Origin: an uncultured Clostridia bacterium
Lineage (GTDB): Bacteria; Bacillota; Clostridia; Oscillospirales; CAG-272
Reading direction: 5' to 3'
Assembly (NCBI GenBank): GCA_945936265.1
Contig: CAMETB010000048.1
Coordinates: 1-9,400, forward strand
DNA: 9,400 nt
Each line of letters starts with the position of its first letter. Positions within the stretch are counted from its first letter, which is position 1. Below the pieces are notes generated by a model. It saw only the letters and a list, made by a program, of their open reading frames with translations, had not been told where the DNA came from and made no database searches. Both the position numbers and the translations under genes were made by a program. Below are positions 1 to 6,357 of this stretch, piece after piece.

Positions 1-1175
1 TGCTCGGAATAAGAGATATACAAGAAATTAAGGATTATATAGAAGCGGCAAAAGAGGCTATCAAAAACGGAACGGAGAATACCGCCACCATAGACCCGAC
101 CGAATATACCTTTGAGGACCTGTACGGCTATACCTTCAAGGCGCTCCTCGATTCCGATTACTATAAACTCGATGAAGAAGGCAAAATAATCGAGCGCACC
201 GACGAAGAAATAGATGCGGTTCTTGCAGACGATAACACCTTAAGCCTCAAAATAGTCGGTATAATACGCCCGACGGACGAGTCGGTTTCCGGCTCATCCG
301 TAGGAACCGTCGGCTACCTTTCAAGCCTTATGCCGTCGCTTATCGAAAAATCAAACGACAGCGACGTAGTAAAAGCGCAGCTTGCGGATAAAGAAACCGA
401 TCTTTTCACGGGCAACAAATTCAACTCGAAGAAATTTACTCTTGAAGATGCTCCCGCGCTGAGAGCGCAGCTTGAGTCCGACCCGAATTATGCTATGATG
501 CTCCCCAGCCTTACCGACGAACAACTTGTAAGTATGGCAAACGCATATCTGACAACGAAGGCAACCTATGAGTCAAACCTTGAAAAGCTCGGCTACGTCG
601 ATATGGCAAAGCCGTCCTCGATCTCGATTTATCCGAAGAATTTTGACGCAAAGGATAAAATAAGCAACATAATTTCCGAATATAACAAGGAGCAGTCCGA
701 GGAGGACAAAATATCCTATACCGATACCGTGGCTATCCTTATGAACTCGGTTACCACCATAGTAAACGTCATATCGTACGTGCTTATAGCGTTCGTTGCA
801 ATATCGCTTGTCGTATCGTCAATTATGATAGGAATAATAACCTACATATCCGTCCTTGAAAGAACAAAGGAAATAGGTATTTTAAGGGCAATAGGCGCAT
901 CGAAGCGCGATATTTCGAGGGTGTTCAATGCCGAAACCATAATAGTCGGCTTCACGGCAGGCGTTATAGGAATACTTATAACGTTGCTTCTTAACGGAGT
1001 GATAAATATTATCCTCCATGCTCTGACGGGCATTGCCACGCTCAATGCGGTGCTCCCCGTCGCAGGTGCTGTAATTCTCGTTGCAATAAGCGTGGGACTT
1101 ACGCTCATCGCGGGACTTATCCCGTCGAGAATCGCATCAAAGAAGGACCCCGTAATAGCTTTGCGCACCGAATAA
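1..1175 (+). CDS. ABC transporter permease, FtsX/MacB-like, C-terminal part (5' end outside window)
   Basis: The reading frame is open from base 3 to the TAA at 1173-1175, giving 390 residues with no start needed inside the window. The methionine at 330 is internal. Residues 1 to about 245 form a long hydrophilic extracytoplasmic segment. Three membrane segments follow at about 249-283, 313-339 and 350-374, the C-terminal FtsX arrangement. After the first of these comes ERTKEIGILRAIGASKRDI (about 286-304), the cytoplasmic coupling motif of FtsX/MacB permeases that contacts the ATPase. The protein ends IPSRIASKKDPVIALRTE, the usual C-terminus of the family. In Firmicutes, permeases of this sequence type are often the C-terminal half of a protein of about 1000 residues with its own ATP-binding domain. 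That part would lie left of the window, so the fusion is inferred. The substrate is unknown; relatives export peptides, lipids or antimicrobials. A terminator follows at 1271-1303, so this is the last gene of its transcript. Confidence 0.9.
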   Translation, partial: LGIRDIQEIKDYIEAAKEAIKNGTENTATIDPTEYTFEDLYGYTFKALLDSDYYKLDEEGKIIERTDEEIDAVLADDNTLSLKIVGIIRPTDESVSGSSVGTVGYLSSLMPSLIEKSNDSDVVKAQLADKETDLFTGNKFNSKKFTLEDAPALRAQLESDPNYAMMLPSLTDEQLVSMANAYLTTKATYESNLEKLGYVDMAKPSSISIYPKNFDAKDKISNIISEYNKEQSEEDKISYTDTVAILMNSVTTIVNVISYVLIAFVAISLVVSSIMIGIITYISVLERTKEIGILRAIGASKRDISRVFNAETIIVGFTAGVIGILITLLLNGVINIILHALTGIATLNAVLPVAGAVILVAISVGLTLIAGLIPSRIASKKDPVIALRTE

Positions 1176-1255
1176 GTGGGGCTGCCCCACGAGAACCCCC
1201 AAAACTCGCGCACTCGTTTCGGGGACCCCCTACTGCCGACACCGAAAAAGTCGGC
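1176..1255. repeat. Two short GC-rich inverted repeats after the transporter stop codon
   Basis: GTGGGG-CTG-CCCCAC (1176-1190) is a perfect 6-bp stem with a 3-base loop, beginning on the base after the stop codon. A second perfect 6-bp stem, GCCGAC/GTCGGC (1235-1240 with 1250-1255), has a 9-base loop. Neither is followed by a T-run, so they are not classical terminators. They may be remnants of intergenic repeats or may protect the 3' end of the mRNA. No gene is seen here. Confidence 0.55.
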
Positions 1256-1270
1256 CTATCCAAAATAAAT

Positions 1271-1303
1271 GGAGGTGGATATAAATCTGCCTCCTACTTT
1301 TTT
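1271..1303 (+). terminator. Rho-independent terminator of the ABC transporter transcript
   Basis: GGAGGTGGAT (1271-1280) pairs with ATCTGCCTCC (1285-1294) as a 10-bp stem containing two adjacent G-U/U-G wobbles and an ATAA loop. TAC and then six T (1298-1303) follow. It lies 96 bases after the transporter stop codon. Confidence 0.8.
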
Positions 1304-1336
1304 GTAAAAACAGTAAATGAGAAAAATAATAAGGTT

Positions 1337-1354
1337 GAAATTCTAACGAATTTC
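1337..1354. repeat. AT-rich inverted repeat
   Basis: GAAATTC-TAAC-GAATTTC is a perfect 7-bp stem with a 4-base loop, in AT-rich DNA between the terminator and the dispersed repeat. A T-rich stretch follows, but the stem is AT-rich and weak. It may be a secondary transcription stop or chance; nothing else is seen around it. Confidence 0.35.
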
Positions 1355-1394
1355 TTCATTTTATGACTTTTTCGTAGCGTCTTATTCACCCCTC

Positions 1395-1535
1395 GACGTA
1401 CTGTAGGGACCGGCGTCCCCGACGGTCCGTTTACGCATAAAGGCAAACAAAACGGCGGGAGCAAGCCCCCGCCCTACGATATAGCGAAAACAACGCATCT
1501 TTGCTAAATCCGCCTATCCCCTAATTTCAAAAAAC
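1395..1535. repeat. Dispersed modular intergenic repeat, copy 1 (about 141 bp)
   Basis: This copy shares its left edge (GACGTACTGT, 1395-1404), a central hairpin module and its right edge with a second copy at 6071-6292. Stems seen are GGACCG/CGGTCC (1407-1412 with 1423-1428) and GGCGGG/CCCGCC (1454-1459 with 1468-1473). The second stem belongs to a module reading AACGGCGGGAGCAAGCC and ending in CCCTAC. The right part includes a 23-base stretch at 1504-1526 identical to 6255-6277, and then TCAAAAAAC, also shared. No open reading frame of interest is present. It resembles REP/BIME-like noncoding repeats, probably non-autonomous. Confidence 0.75.
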
Positions 1536-1574
1536 TGTGGGCTGTTGCAAATTTCAGTTTGCAACAGCCCTTTT
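1529..1574. terminator. Bidirectional intrinsic terminator, mainly for the metal-ATPase operon
   Basis: GGGCTGTTGCAAA (1539-1551) pairs perfectly with TTTGCAACAGCCC (1558-1570), a 13-bp stem with a 6-base loop. On the minus strand the A-run at 1529-1534 becomes a T-run after the stem, 15 bases beyond the ATPase stop codon. On the plus strand TTTT follows at 1571-1574. It therefore ends the minus-strand operon and can stop read-through from the left. Confidence 0.9.
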
Positions 1575-1584
1575 ATTTGATATT

Positions 1585-3408
1585 TTACCTTCCGGCTCTT
1601 AAAGAGTTAAGTATAGCAAGTATTAAAACTCCGACGTCGGAAACAACTGCCCAGAGCATAGATACAAGACCCAAGCCGCATAGGATCAGCATTACAACCT
1701 TTATTGCCATCGACAGTATTATGTTTTCCCATACGACCGTTTTCGTCCTCTTTGCTATTCTTATGGAGAGGGGGACTTTTTCAATATCGTCGTCCATAAT
1801 GACTACGTCGCTGCTCTCAACGGCACTGTCCGAGCCAACCGCGCCCATAGCGATACCAACGTCGGCTCTTGCAAGGGTAGGAATGTCGTTTATTCCGTCA
1901 CCGCAGTAGGCAACGTTGCCTGCCTTGCCCTTCATAACGTCCTCAAGCGCGTCGAGCTTATCTTCGGGTTTTAACTCCGAGTATGCGATATCCGCAAGGA
2001 GCGTGCGTGCAACCGCGTCAACCTTGGACTTTTTGTCGCCACTCAAAATTATCTTTTTCTCGACCCCGAGCTTTCTCAATTTGTCAAACGCTATCTTACT
2101 GTTGGACTTTAACTCGTCACCTATTCCTATCGAGCCTATGAACTTGCCGTCAAGGGAAATTAAGATATTGTTCGGCGTGTCGCAAACGGCGCCGACAAAA
2201 GCTCTTTTACCCGCTTTTATATGACCGTATTTTGAATCGCACTCAACGCCTTTTCCGATAGTTTCTACGTAGTTTTCGCCAACCTCGTTATCAACGTTGA
2301 ACTTCTGCGCTTCCTTTATTACCGCCATTGCCATCGGGTGCGTCGATTTTCTCTCGGCTATGCAGACGTATTTTAGAATGTTCATTTTGTCGTAGCCCGG
2401 CTCTGCGTCTATTCTCGTTACGTGAAGCTCCGATTTTGTAAGAGTGCCCGTCTTATCAAACGCTATTGCTTTTACCTTGGTAAGTGCGTCTATCGTGCAG
2501 GAGCCTTTTATAAGAATACCCTTTTTGGACGCGTAGCCGATACCGCAAAAATACGTAAGCGGCACGGATATTACAAACGCGCACGGACAGGAAATTGCGA
2601 GCATGGAGAGCGCCTTGTACACCCACGGTGTAAAGTTAAAACCGTCAAACATCGGGGGCACTATAGCTATTATAAACGCAAGTGCAATTACTATCGGCGT
2701 GTATATTTTGGCGAATTTTTTAATAAATCTCTCGCTGACCGTCTTTTTCTCCATCGCCTTTTCGGACAGATCTATTATTCTTTGTGCCGCACTTTGTTTA
2801 AGTCCTCTTTTTACCTTTATACATATAGCGGTATTAAGATTAAGACAACCCGCAAGCACCTCGGAGCCGCATCTTACCTCAACGGGTACGCTCTCTCCCG
2901 TTATAACCGACGTGTCAACGCTTCCGACACCGGATAAAACGTCACCGTCAAGAGGTATGCGCTCCCCGGGGAAGACCTCTATTATATCGCCTATTCTCAC
3001 AAGCGAAGCGTCAATTATCTCGCCGTCCTTTATTCTTGCCTTGTCGGGACGGATGGAGGAGAGCCTTTCAAGCGAACGCCTTGACGAGTCCTCTGCGGCG
3101 TGCTCGAACAATTCGCCGACGCAGTAAAGAAGCATTACCATACAACCCTCAAAATATTCGCCTATTATCATGGCACCGAGGGAGGCAACGGTCATCAGCA
3201 TTTCTTCACTTGCGCTTTTTTCTTTTATAAGATCCTTTACGGCTTCTATTATAACCTCATGAGCCACAACGGCGTATGAGAGAATGAAAACTATAATCGA
3301 CGCCAAGTTAAGAGAGAACGACTGCAATACGGAAGCTACGACGGTAAGCAATACGGATATAAGTATCTTTATAAAGTCCGTTTTGTTTTCCGAGAAAAAT
3401 TTCTTCAT
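1585..3408 (-). CDS. zntA: P1B-type heavy-metal-translocating ATPase (Zn2+/Cd2+/Pb2+ exporter)
   Basis: This 607-residue protein carries every P-type ATPase signature: TGES (170-173, actuator domain), the membrane metal site CPC (274-276), the phosphorylated aspartate in DKTGTLT (D318), the P1B-specific HP dipeptide (357-358) and GDGIND (503-508). Eight membrane segments are visible, at roughly 13-30, 33-55, 70-83, 86-101, 232-252, 263-290, 558-579 and 582-601. K570 and D591 in the last two are spaced 21 residues apart, as are the K693/D714 pair of E. coli ZntA. This points to divalent Zn/Cd/Pb rather than copper. The usual N-terminal HMA metal-binding domain is absent; the protein starts almost directly with membrane segment 1. 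The start follows the repressor stop codon by 5 bases, with GGAG (3417-3420) 8 bases upstream, so the two genes form an operon. The exact metal preference is inferred. Confidence 0.95.
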   Translation of the reverse strand: MKKFFSENKTDFIKILISVLLTVVASVLQSFSLNLASIIVFILSYAVVAHEVIIEAVKDLIKEKSASEEMLMTVASLGAMIIGEYFEGCMVMLLYCVGELFEHAAEDSSRRSLERLSSIRPDKARIKDGEIIDASLVRIGDIIEVFPGERIPLDGDVLSGVGSVDTSVITGESVPVEVRCGSEVLAGCLNLNTAICIKVKRGLKQSAAQRIIDLSEKAMEKKTVSERFIKKFAKIYTPIVIALAFIIAIVPPMFDGFNFTPWVYKALSMLAISCPCAFVISVPLTYFCGIGYASKKGILIKGSCTIDALTKVKAIAFDKTGTLTKSELHVTRIDAEPGYDKMNILKYVCIAERKSTHPMAMAVIKEAQKFNVDNEVGENYVETIGKGVECDSKYGHIKAGKRAFVGAVCDTPNNILISLDGKFIGSIGIGDELKSNSKIAFDKLRKLGVEKKIILSGDKKSKVDAVARTLLADIAYSELKPEDKLDALEDVMKGKAGNVAYCGDGINDIPTLARADVGIAMGAVGSDSAVESSDVVIMDDDIEKVPLSIRIAKRTKTVVWENIILSMAIKVVMLILCGLGLVSMLWAVVSDVGVLILAILNSLRAGR

Positions 3409-3413
3409 AGCCG

Positions 3414-3740
3414 TTACTCCGTTATGTGCTCCATTCCGCAGTCTATTATTGTGCGCACGTGCTCGTCAGCCAGAGAATATACTATATTTTTGCCTTTTCT
3501 TTGCGACTTTACAAGGCTGCTTGCTTTAAGAGTTCTCAACTGATGCGATACGGCGGACTGCGTTATATCGAGAAATTCCGATATTTCGCCGACGCACATT
3601 TCGCTCTGCGTAAGAGCACAGAGAATTTTTACTCTCGTACTGTCGGCAAAGACCTTGTAAAGATCTGCAAGCGCGTCAAGGACCTCGTTATTCCTCGTTA
3701 TCGCCTCTTTTATTTTAGTTATTGCGTTTTGGTTTTCCAT
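3414..3740 (-). CDS. ArsR/SmtB-family metal-responsive repressor (alpha-5 zinc-site type)
   Basis: This 108-residue winged-helix protein is of typical family length. The helix-turn-helix is at about 51-71 (GEISEFLDITQSAVSHQLRTL), with the wing at 80-90 (QRKGKNIVYSL). The C-terminal helix contains D92-x-H94-x10-H105-x2-E108, the full alpha-5 metal site of SmtB (D104, H106, H117, E120). A single cysteine lies in EMCVG (C49), and the N-terminus has no Cys or His. A CadC-like alpha-3N cadmium site is therefore unlikely, and zinc sensing (possibly Co or Cd as well) is the best inference. In this family the apo-dimer binds DNA and metal releases it. The gene is first in an operon with the metal ATPase, whose start lies 5 bases downstream. 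GGAGGT (3745-3750) supports the start at 3740. The repressor probably controls its own promoter, where a candidate operator is visible. Confidence 0.93.
   Translation of the reverse strand: MENQNAITKIKEAITRNNEVLDALADLYKVFADSTRVKILCALTQSEMCVGEISEFLDITQSAVSHQLRTLKASSLVKSQRKGKNIVYSLADEHVRTIIDCGMEHITE
3417..3420 (-). promoter_or_regulatory. Ribosome binding site of the metal ATPase, inside the repressor gene
   Basis: GGAG on the minus strand lies 8 bases before the ATPase ATG and overlaps the last sense codon (GAG, E108) of the repressor. The repressor stop codon falls between this site and the ATPase start, so translation of the two genes is probably coupled. It fixes the ATPase start at 3408. 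Confidence 0.8.
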
Positions 3741-3756
3741 ATGTACCTCCGAAAAT

Positions 3757-3776
3757 ATATGTTCATTTGTTCATAT
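3757..3776 (-). promoter_or_regulatory. Candidate operator for the ArsR/SmtB repressor
   Basis: On the minus strand it reads ATATGAACAAATGAACATAT. Outer ATATG/CATAT form an inverted repeat, and ATGAACA occurs twice with an 8-base period. The sequence starts just after the -10 box and covers the expected transcription start (about 3772), so bound repressor would block initiation. ATATGAACA-type half sites are typical of SmtB/CzrA-class operators. Assignment is by position and resemblance only. Confidence 0.65.
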
Positions 3777-3778
3777 GT

Positions 3779-3807
3779 ATTATACGACAAAATACACGCG
3801 CTGTCAA
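3779..3807 (-). promoter_or_regulatory. Consensus SigA promoter of the repressor-ATPase operon
   Basis: On the minus strand, TTGACA (3802-3807) is followed by a 17-base spacer and TATAAT (3779-3784). Both boxes are perfect consensus at ideal spacing. Transcription would start near 3772, about 32 bases before the repressor ATG. A promoter this strong suits a gene kept silent by a repressor. Confidence 0.88.
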
Positions 3808-3827
3808 TAGTTTTTTTGAAAAATATA

Positions 3828-3856
3828 TTGATTTTTTTATTCCGTACTGTTAAAAT
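3828..3856 (+). promoter_or_regulatory. Probable SigA promoter of the GH78 gene
   Basis: TTGATT (3828-3833), a 17-base spacer and TAAAAT (3851-3856) lie in AT-rich DNA, with an expected start near 3863 and a leader of roughly 37 bases. It is back-to-back with the metal operon promoter, with about 20 bases between the two -35 boxes. TTGAAA at 3816-3821 is an alternative -35, but its spacing to this -10 is too long. Confidence 0.6.
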
Positions 3857-3886
3857 GATTTTAGTTAAATAAATCACTCAAAAAAG

Positions 3887-3891
3887 AGGAG
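3887..3891 (+). promoter_or_regulatory. Ribosome binding site of the GH78 gene
   Basis: AGGAG in an A/G-rich run lies 8 bases before the ATG at 3900. It supports that start and hence a protein without a signal peptide. Confidence 0.75.
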
Positions 3892-3899
3892 AGAACAAT

Positions 3900-6032
3900 A
3901 TGTTAAAAGATGCAAAATGGATATCGTATCCCACCGACACGGGCTTTGCGTGTCCCGTTTTCAAAAAGACCTTTGTTACGAAAAAAGAGGTAAAGAGGGC
4001 AACGCTTGAAATAACTTCGCTCGGTTGCTACTATGCCGAGTTAAACGGAAAAAGAATAGGTGATTTTATCCTTGCCCCGGGTTGCACGTCGACAAAGCGT
4101 GTACAGGCGCAAACGTACGATATTACAGATATGCTCGGAGCCGAAAACGAGATAGACGTAACTATATCGAAAGGGTGGTTCAAGGGCAGAATAAACTGGA
4201 GATCCAATCAGGACAACGCCGATAAACGTGAGTCTTTGATTGCCGAGATAAAAATATTTTATAAGGACGGCGATATTGAAACAATATCTACCGACAAAAC
4301 GTGGCAAACCTCGATAAGCAAGATAACCTTTGCCGATTTTTACGACGGTGAAACGTATGATTGTACACATACCGAGAGCTTTGTGCCGTCACTCGAACAG
4401 AGCTACTCAAAAGATATAATAGTAAAGCAGCAGGGCGAAAAGGTCATAGAGCACGAGCGCATTTCACCCCTTTCGATATTCAAAACGCCAAAGGGTGAAA
4501 CGGTCATAGATTTCGGTCAGAACACGACGGGATATTTCGAGTTTACCGTAGACGCAAAGAAGGGGGACCGCGTATCCTTCTCGGTTGCCGAGGTGCTCGA
4601 TAAAGAGGGCAATTTCTACACCGAGAATTACCGCACCGCAAAAGCCGAGCTTATATATATATGTAAAGACGGCGTGCAGACCTACAAGCCGAGGCTTGTA
4701 TTCTACGGCTTCAGATACGTAAGAGTCAACGAGTACCCGACCGAGATAAAGAAGGACGATATACGTGCCATAGCCGTTTATTCCGATATTAAGAGAACCG
4801 GATATTTAACCTCGTCAAGCAAGCTCTTAAACAAGCTGTTTGAGAATATTATCTGGGGGCAAAGAGGAAACTTTCTCGATATACCGACCGACTGTCCGCA
4901 AAGGGACGAGCGCATGGGCTGGACGGGCGATGCCGAGGTGTTTGTAAAGACGGCTTCCTATAACTACGACGTTGAAAAATTCTTTACGAAATGGCTTACC
5001 GACTTAAAGCTCGACCAGTTTGAGAACGGCGGTGTTCCGCACGTCGTTCCTCAATTCTGGGGCGATGACCCGTCAAGCGCCGCTTGGGGCGATGCCTCCA
5101 CCATATGTCCGTGGCAGATTTATCTTACTTACGGAAATAAGGAGATATTAAAGCGTCAGTACAAGTCAATGTGCGACTATGTAAACTACATAGGCAAAAT
5201 CTCAAAGAACAGGTATCTTTGGACGGGTTGTAACCATTTTGGTGACTGGCTCGGACTTGACGCCCCGGCAGGAAGCTATAAAGGCTCCTCCGATGAAACG
5301 TTTATCGCTTCCGTATATTATGCCTACTCCACAAAGCTTGTTGTAAAGGCGGGTAAAGTCCTCGGCAAAAACGTAGAGAAGTACGAAAAGCTCTACGATA
5401 ACATAATAAAGGCAATAAGAAAGAAATTCAAAAAATACAAAACGCAGACGGAGCACGTTCTGGCACTCTATTTTGACATCGCCGAGGACAAGGCATCCGT
5501 TGCAAAGAGCCTTGCCGATATGATAGAGAAAAACGGCAAGCGCTTGCAGACGGGCTTTGTCGGAACTCCGTATCTTCTCCACGCTTTAAGCCAGAACGGC
5601 TATACCGAGCTTGCTTACGACCTGCTCCTTCAGGAGCAGTTCCCATCGTGGCTTTACTCCGTAAAGTGCGGCGCCACGACCATATGGGAGCATTGGGACG
5701 GCAGAAACGAAAACGGCGACTTCTGGAGCAAGGATATGAACTCGTTTAACCATTACGCATACGGCTCCGTTGCCGATTGGGTTTACGGCGTTGCATGCGG
5801 AATAAACACGGTTGAAGAAAAGCCGGGCTTTGAGGAGGTCTTAATAGCCCCGCACCCGACCGACAAGCTCGATTTTCTCTCGGCTTCGATAGAAACGAGG
5901 CACGGACTTGTAAAGTCGGGGTGGTATCACGACGGCGATAAAATAAGATACGAAATAGTAACCCCCGTAAAAGCCACCGTCATAATAAACGGCGAGCGCC
6001 ATGAGGTAGAAAAGGGAAGTTATATATTCTGA
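3900..6032 (+). CDS. GH78 family alpha-L-rhamnosidase, cytoplasmic
   Basis: The 710-residue product removes terminal alpha-L-rhamnose from glycosides or oligosaccharides by an inverting mechanism, as is known for GH78. Domains in order are: an N-terminal rhamnosidase domain (about 1-165, with LGCYYAELNGKRIGDFILAP at 41-60), a beta-sandwich domain (about 185-295, with VIDFGQNTTGYFEF at 202-215), the (alpha/alpha)6 catalytic barrel (about 300-640) and a C-terminal beta-sandwich (about 640-710, starting near PGFEEVLIAPHP). The family hallmark DCPQRDERMGWTGDAEVF spans 331-348 and supplies the likely general acid E337 plus D336 and D344. GATTIWEHWDG (591-601) supplies the likely general base E597. 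These roles are assigned by analogy with characterised GH78 enzymes. No signal peptide is seen, so imported oligosaccharides are the probable substrate. The protein is shorter than many GH78 enzymes (about 900 or more) and lacks the extra leading domains. No sugar transporter or regulator lies beside it. Confidence 0.95.
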   Translation: MLKDAKWISYPTDTGFACPVFKKTFVTKKEVKRATLEITSLGCYYAELNGKRIGDFILAPGCTSTKRVQAQTYDITDMLGAENEIDVTISKGWFKGRINWRSNQDNADKRESLIAEIKIFYKDGDIETISTDKTWQTSISKITFADFYDGETYDCTHTESFVPSLEQSYSKDIIVKQQGEKVIEHERISPLSIFKTPKGETVIDFGQNTTGYFEFTVDAKKGDRVSFSVAEVLDKEGNFYTENYRTAKAELIYICKDGVQTYKPRLVFYGFRYVRVNEYPTEIKKDDIRAIAVYSDIKRTGYLTSSSKLLNKLFENIIWGQRGNFLDIPTDCPQRDERMGWTGDAEVFVKTASYNYDVEKFFTKWLTDLKLDQFENGGVPHVVPQFWGDDPSSAAWGDASTICPWQIYLTYGNKEILKRQYKSMCDYVNYIGKISKNRYLWTGCNHFGDWLGLDAPAGSYKGSSDETFIASVYYAYSTKLVVKAGKVLGKNVEKYEKLYDNIIKAIRKKFKKYKTQTEHVLALYFDIAEDKASVAKSLADMIEKNGKRLQTGFVGTPYLLHALSQNGYTELAYDLLLQEQFPSWLYSVKCGATTIWEHWDGRNENGDFWSKDMNSFNHYAYGSVADWVYGVACGINTVEEKPGFEEVLIAPHPTDKLDFLSASIETRHGLVKSGWYHDGDKIRYEIVTPVKATVIINGERHEVEKGSYIF

Positions 6033-6070
6033 TAAGTATTCATATACAGAATCCCCAAAAGTATAACCAT
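6033..6070. other. Short spacer after the GH78 gene
   Basis: I see no gene, stem or motif in this AT-rich spacer. Together with the repeat and terminator that follow it makes a gene-free gap of about 325 bases before the stop codon of the channel gene on the opposite strand. Confidence 0.5.
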
Positions 6071-6292
6071 GACGTACTGTTTTTCAATCAAGCAAAATTA
6101 AACGTTGTTCGTAGGGGACGGTCTTGACCGTCCCGCTTGTAAAGCAAGATAAAAATAAAACGGCGGGAGCAAGCCACCGCCCTACCGTAGGGGTTGGCGC
6201 CTTGACAACCCGCTTGTATATCATATCAAGCGATAAAATCAACGTATCTTTTCTCTAAATCCGCCTATCCCCTAATTGTATAATCAAAAAAC
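6071..6292. repeat. Dispersed modular intergenic repeat, copy 2 (about 222 bp)
   Basis: It begins with GACGTACTGT (6071-6080) like copy 1 at 1395, and ends with the same 23-base stretch (6255-6277) and TCAAAAAAC (6284-6292). It is longer because it carries an extra hairpin module. Stems are GGGACGGT/ACCGTCCC (6115-6122 with 6127-6134), GGCGG/CCGCC (6162-6166 with 6177-6181, the module shared with copy 1) and GGGTTG/CAACCC (6191-6196 with 6206-6211). The first and third modules both start GTAGGGG and end CCCGCTTGTA, so they look like diverged copies of one cassette. No coding potential is evident. Confidence 0.75.
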
Positions 6293-6322
6293 GGTTGCGA
6301 CACCTTGTGCGCAACCGTTTTT
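6286..6322. terminator. Bidirectional intrinsic terminator between the GH78 and channel genes
   Basis: CGGTTGCG (6292-6299) pairs with CGCAACCG (6310-6317), and an inner CAC/GTG pairing (6301-6303 with 6307-6309) closes a 3-base loop with A6300 bulged. Five T (6318-6322) follow on the plus strand for the GH78 gene. The A-run at 6286-6291 serves as the T-run on the minus strand for the channel operon. Confidence 0.88.
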
Positions 6323-6357
6323 AATTTGTTTATTTAAGGCAAACAGCAATCGGAGAT

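Noticed and set aside
1176..1190. GTGGGG-CTG-CCCCAC as the transporter terminator
   Set aside because: No T-run follows it; the stem at 1271-1294 with six T is the better terminator.
842..1213. Minus-strand open frame opposite the ABC permease
   Set aside because: It is a shadow of the permease coding frame with no plausible start context or domain.
1395..1535. CRISPR array or small-RNA gene in the intergenic repeat
   Set aside because: There are no regularly spaced direct repeats with unique spacers and no clear promoter-stem-terminator layout of its own. The palindromic modules fit a dispersed repeat better.
2422..2937. Open frame of 171 codons on the plus strand
   Set aside because: It lies antisense inside the ATPase gene, whose motifs are unambiguous. 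The product is rich in R, K, Y and C without any recognisable domain, and no ribosome binding site fits.
3426..3872. Open frame of 148 codons on the plus strand across the repressor gene and divergent promoter
   Set aside because: It is antisense to the repressor, and its product is an F/Y/C-rich hydrophobic mixture as expected from the complement of a coding strand plus AT-rich DNA.
5202..5646. Two minus-strand open frames opposite the GH78 gene
   Set aside because: They overlap each other and the well-supported rhamnosidase catalytic domain, with no family resemblance.
3900..6032. A metal-dependent or metal-linked role for the GH78 neighbour
   Set aside because: Nothing in the protein suggests metal handling; the only link is the shared divergent promoter region.
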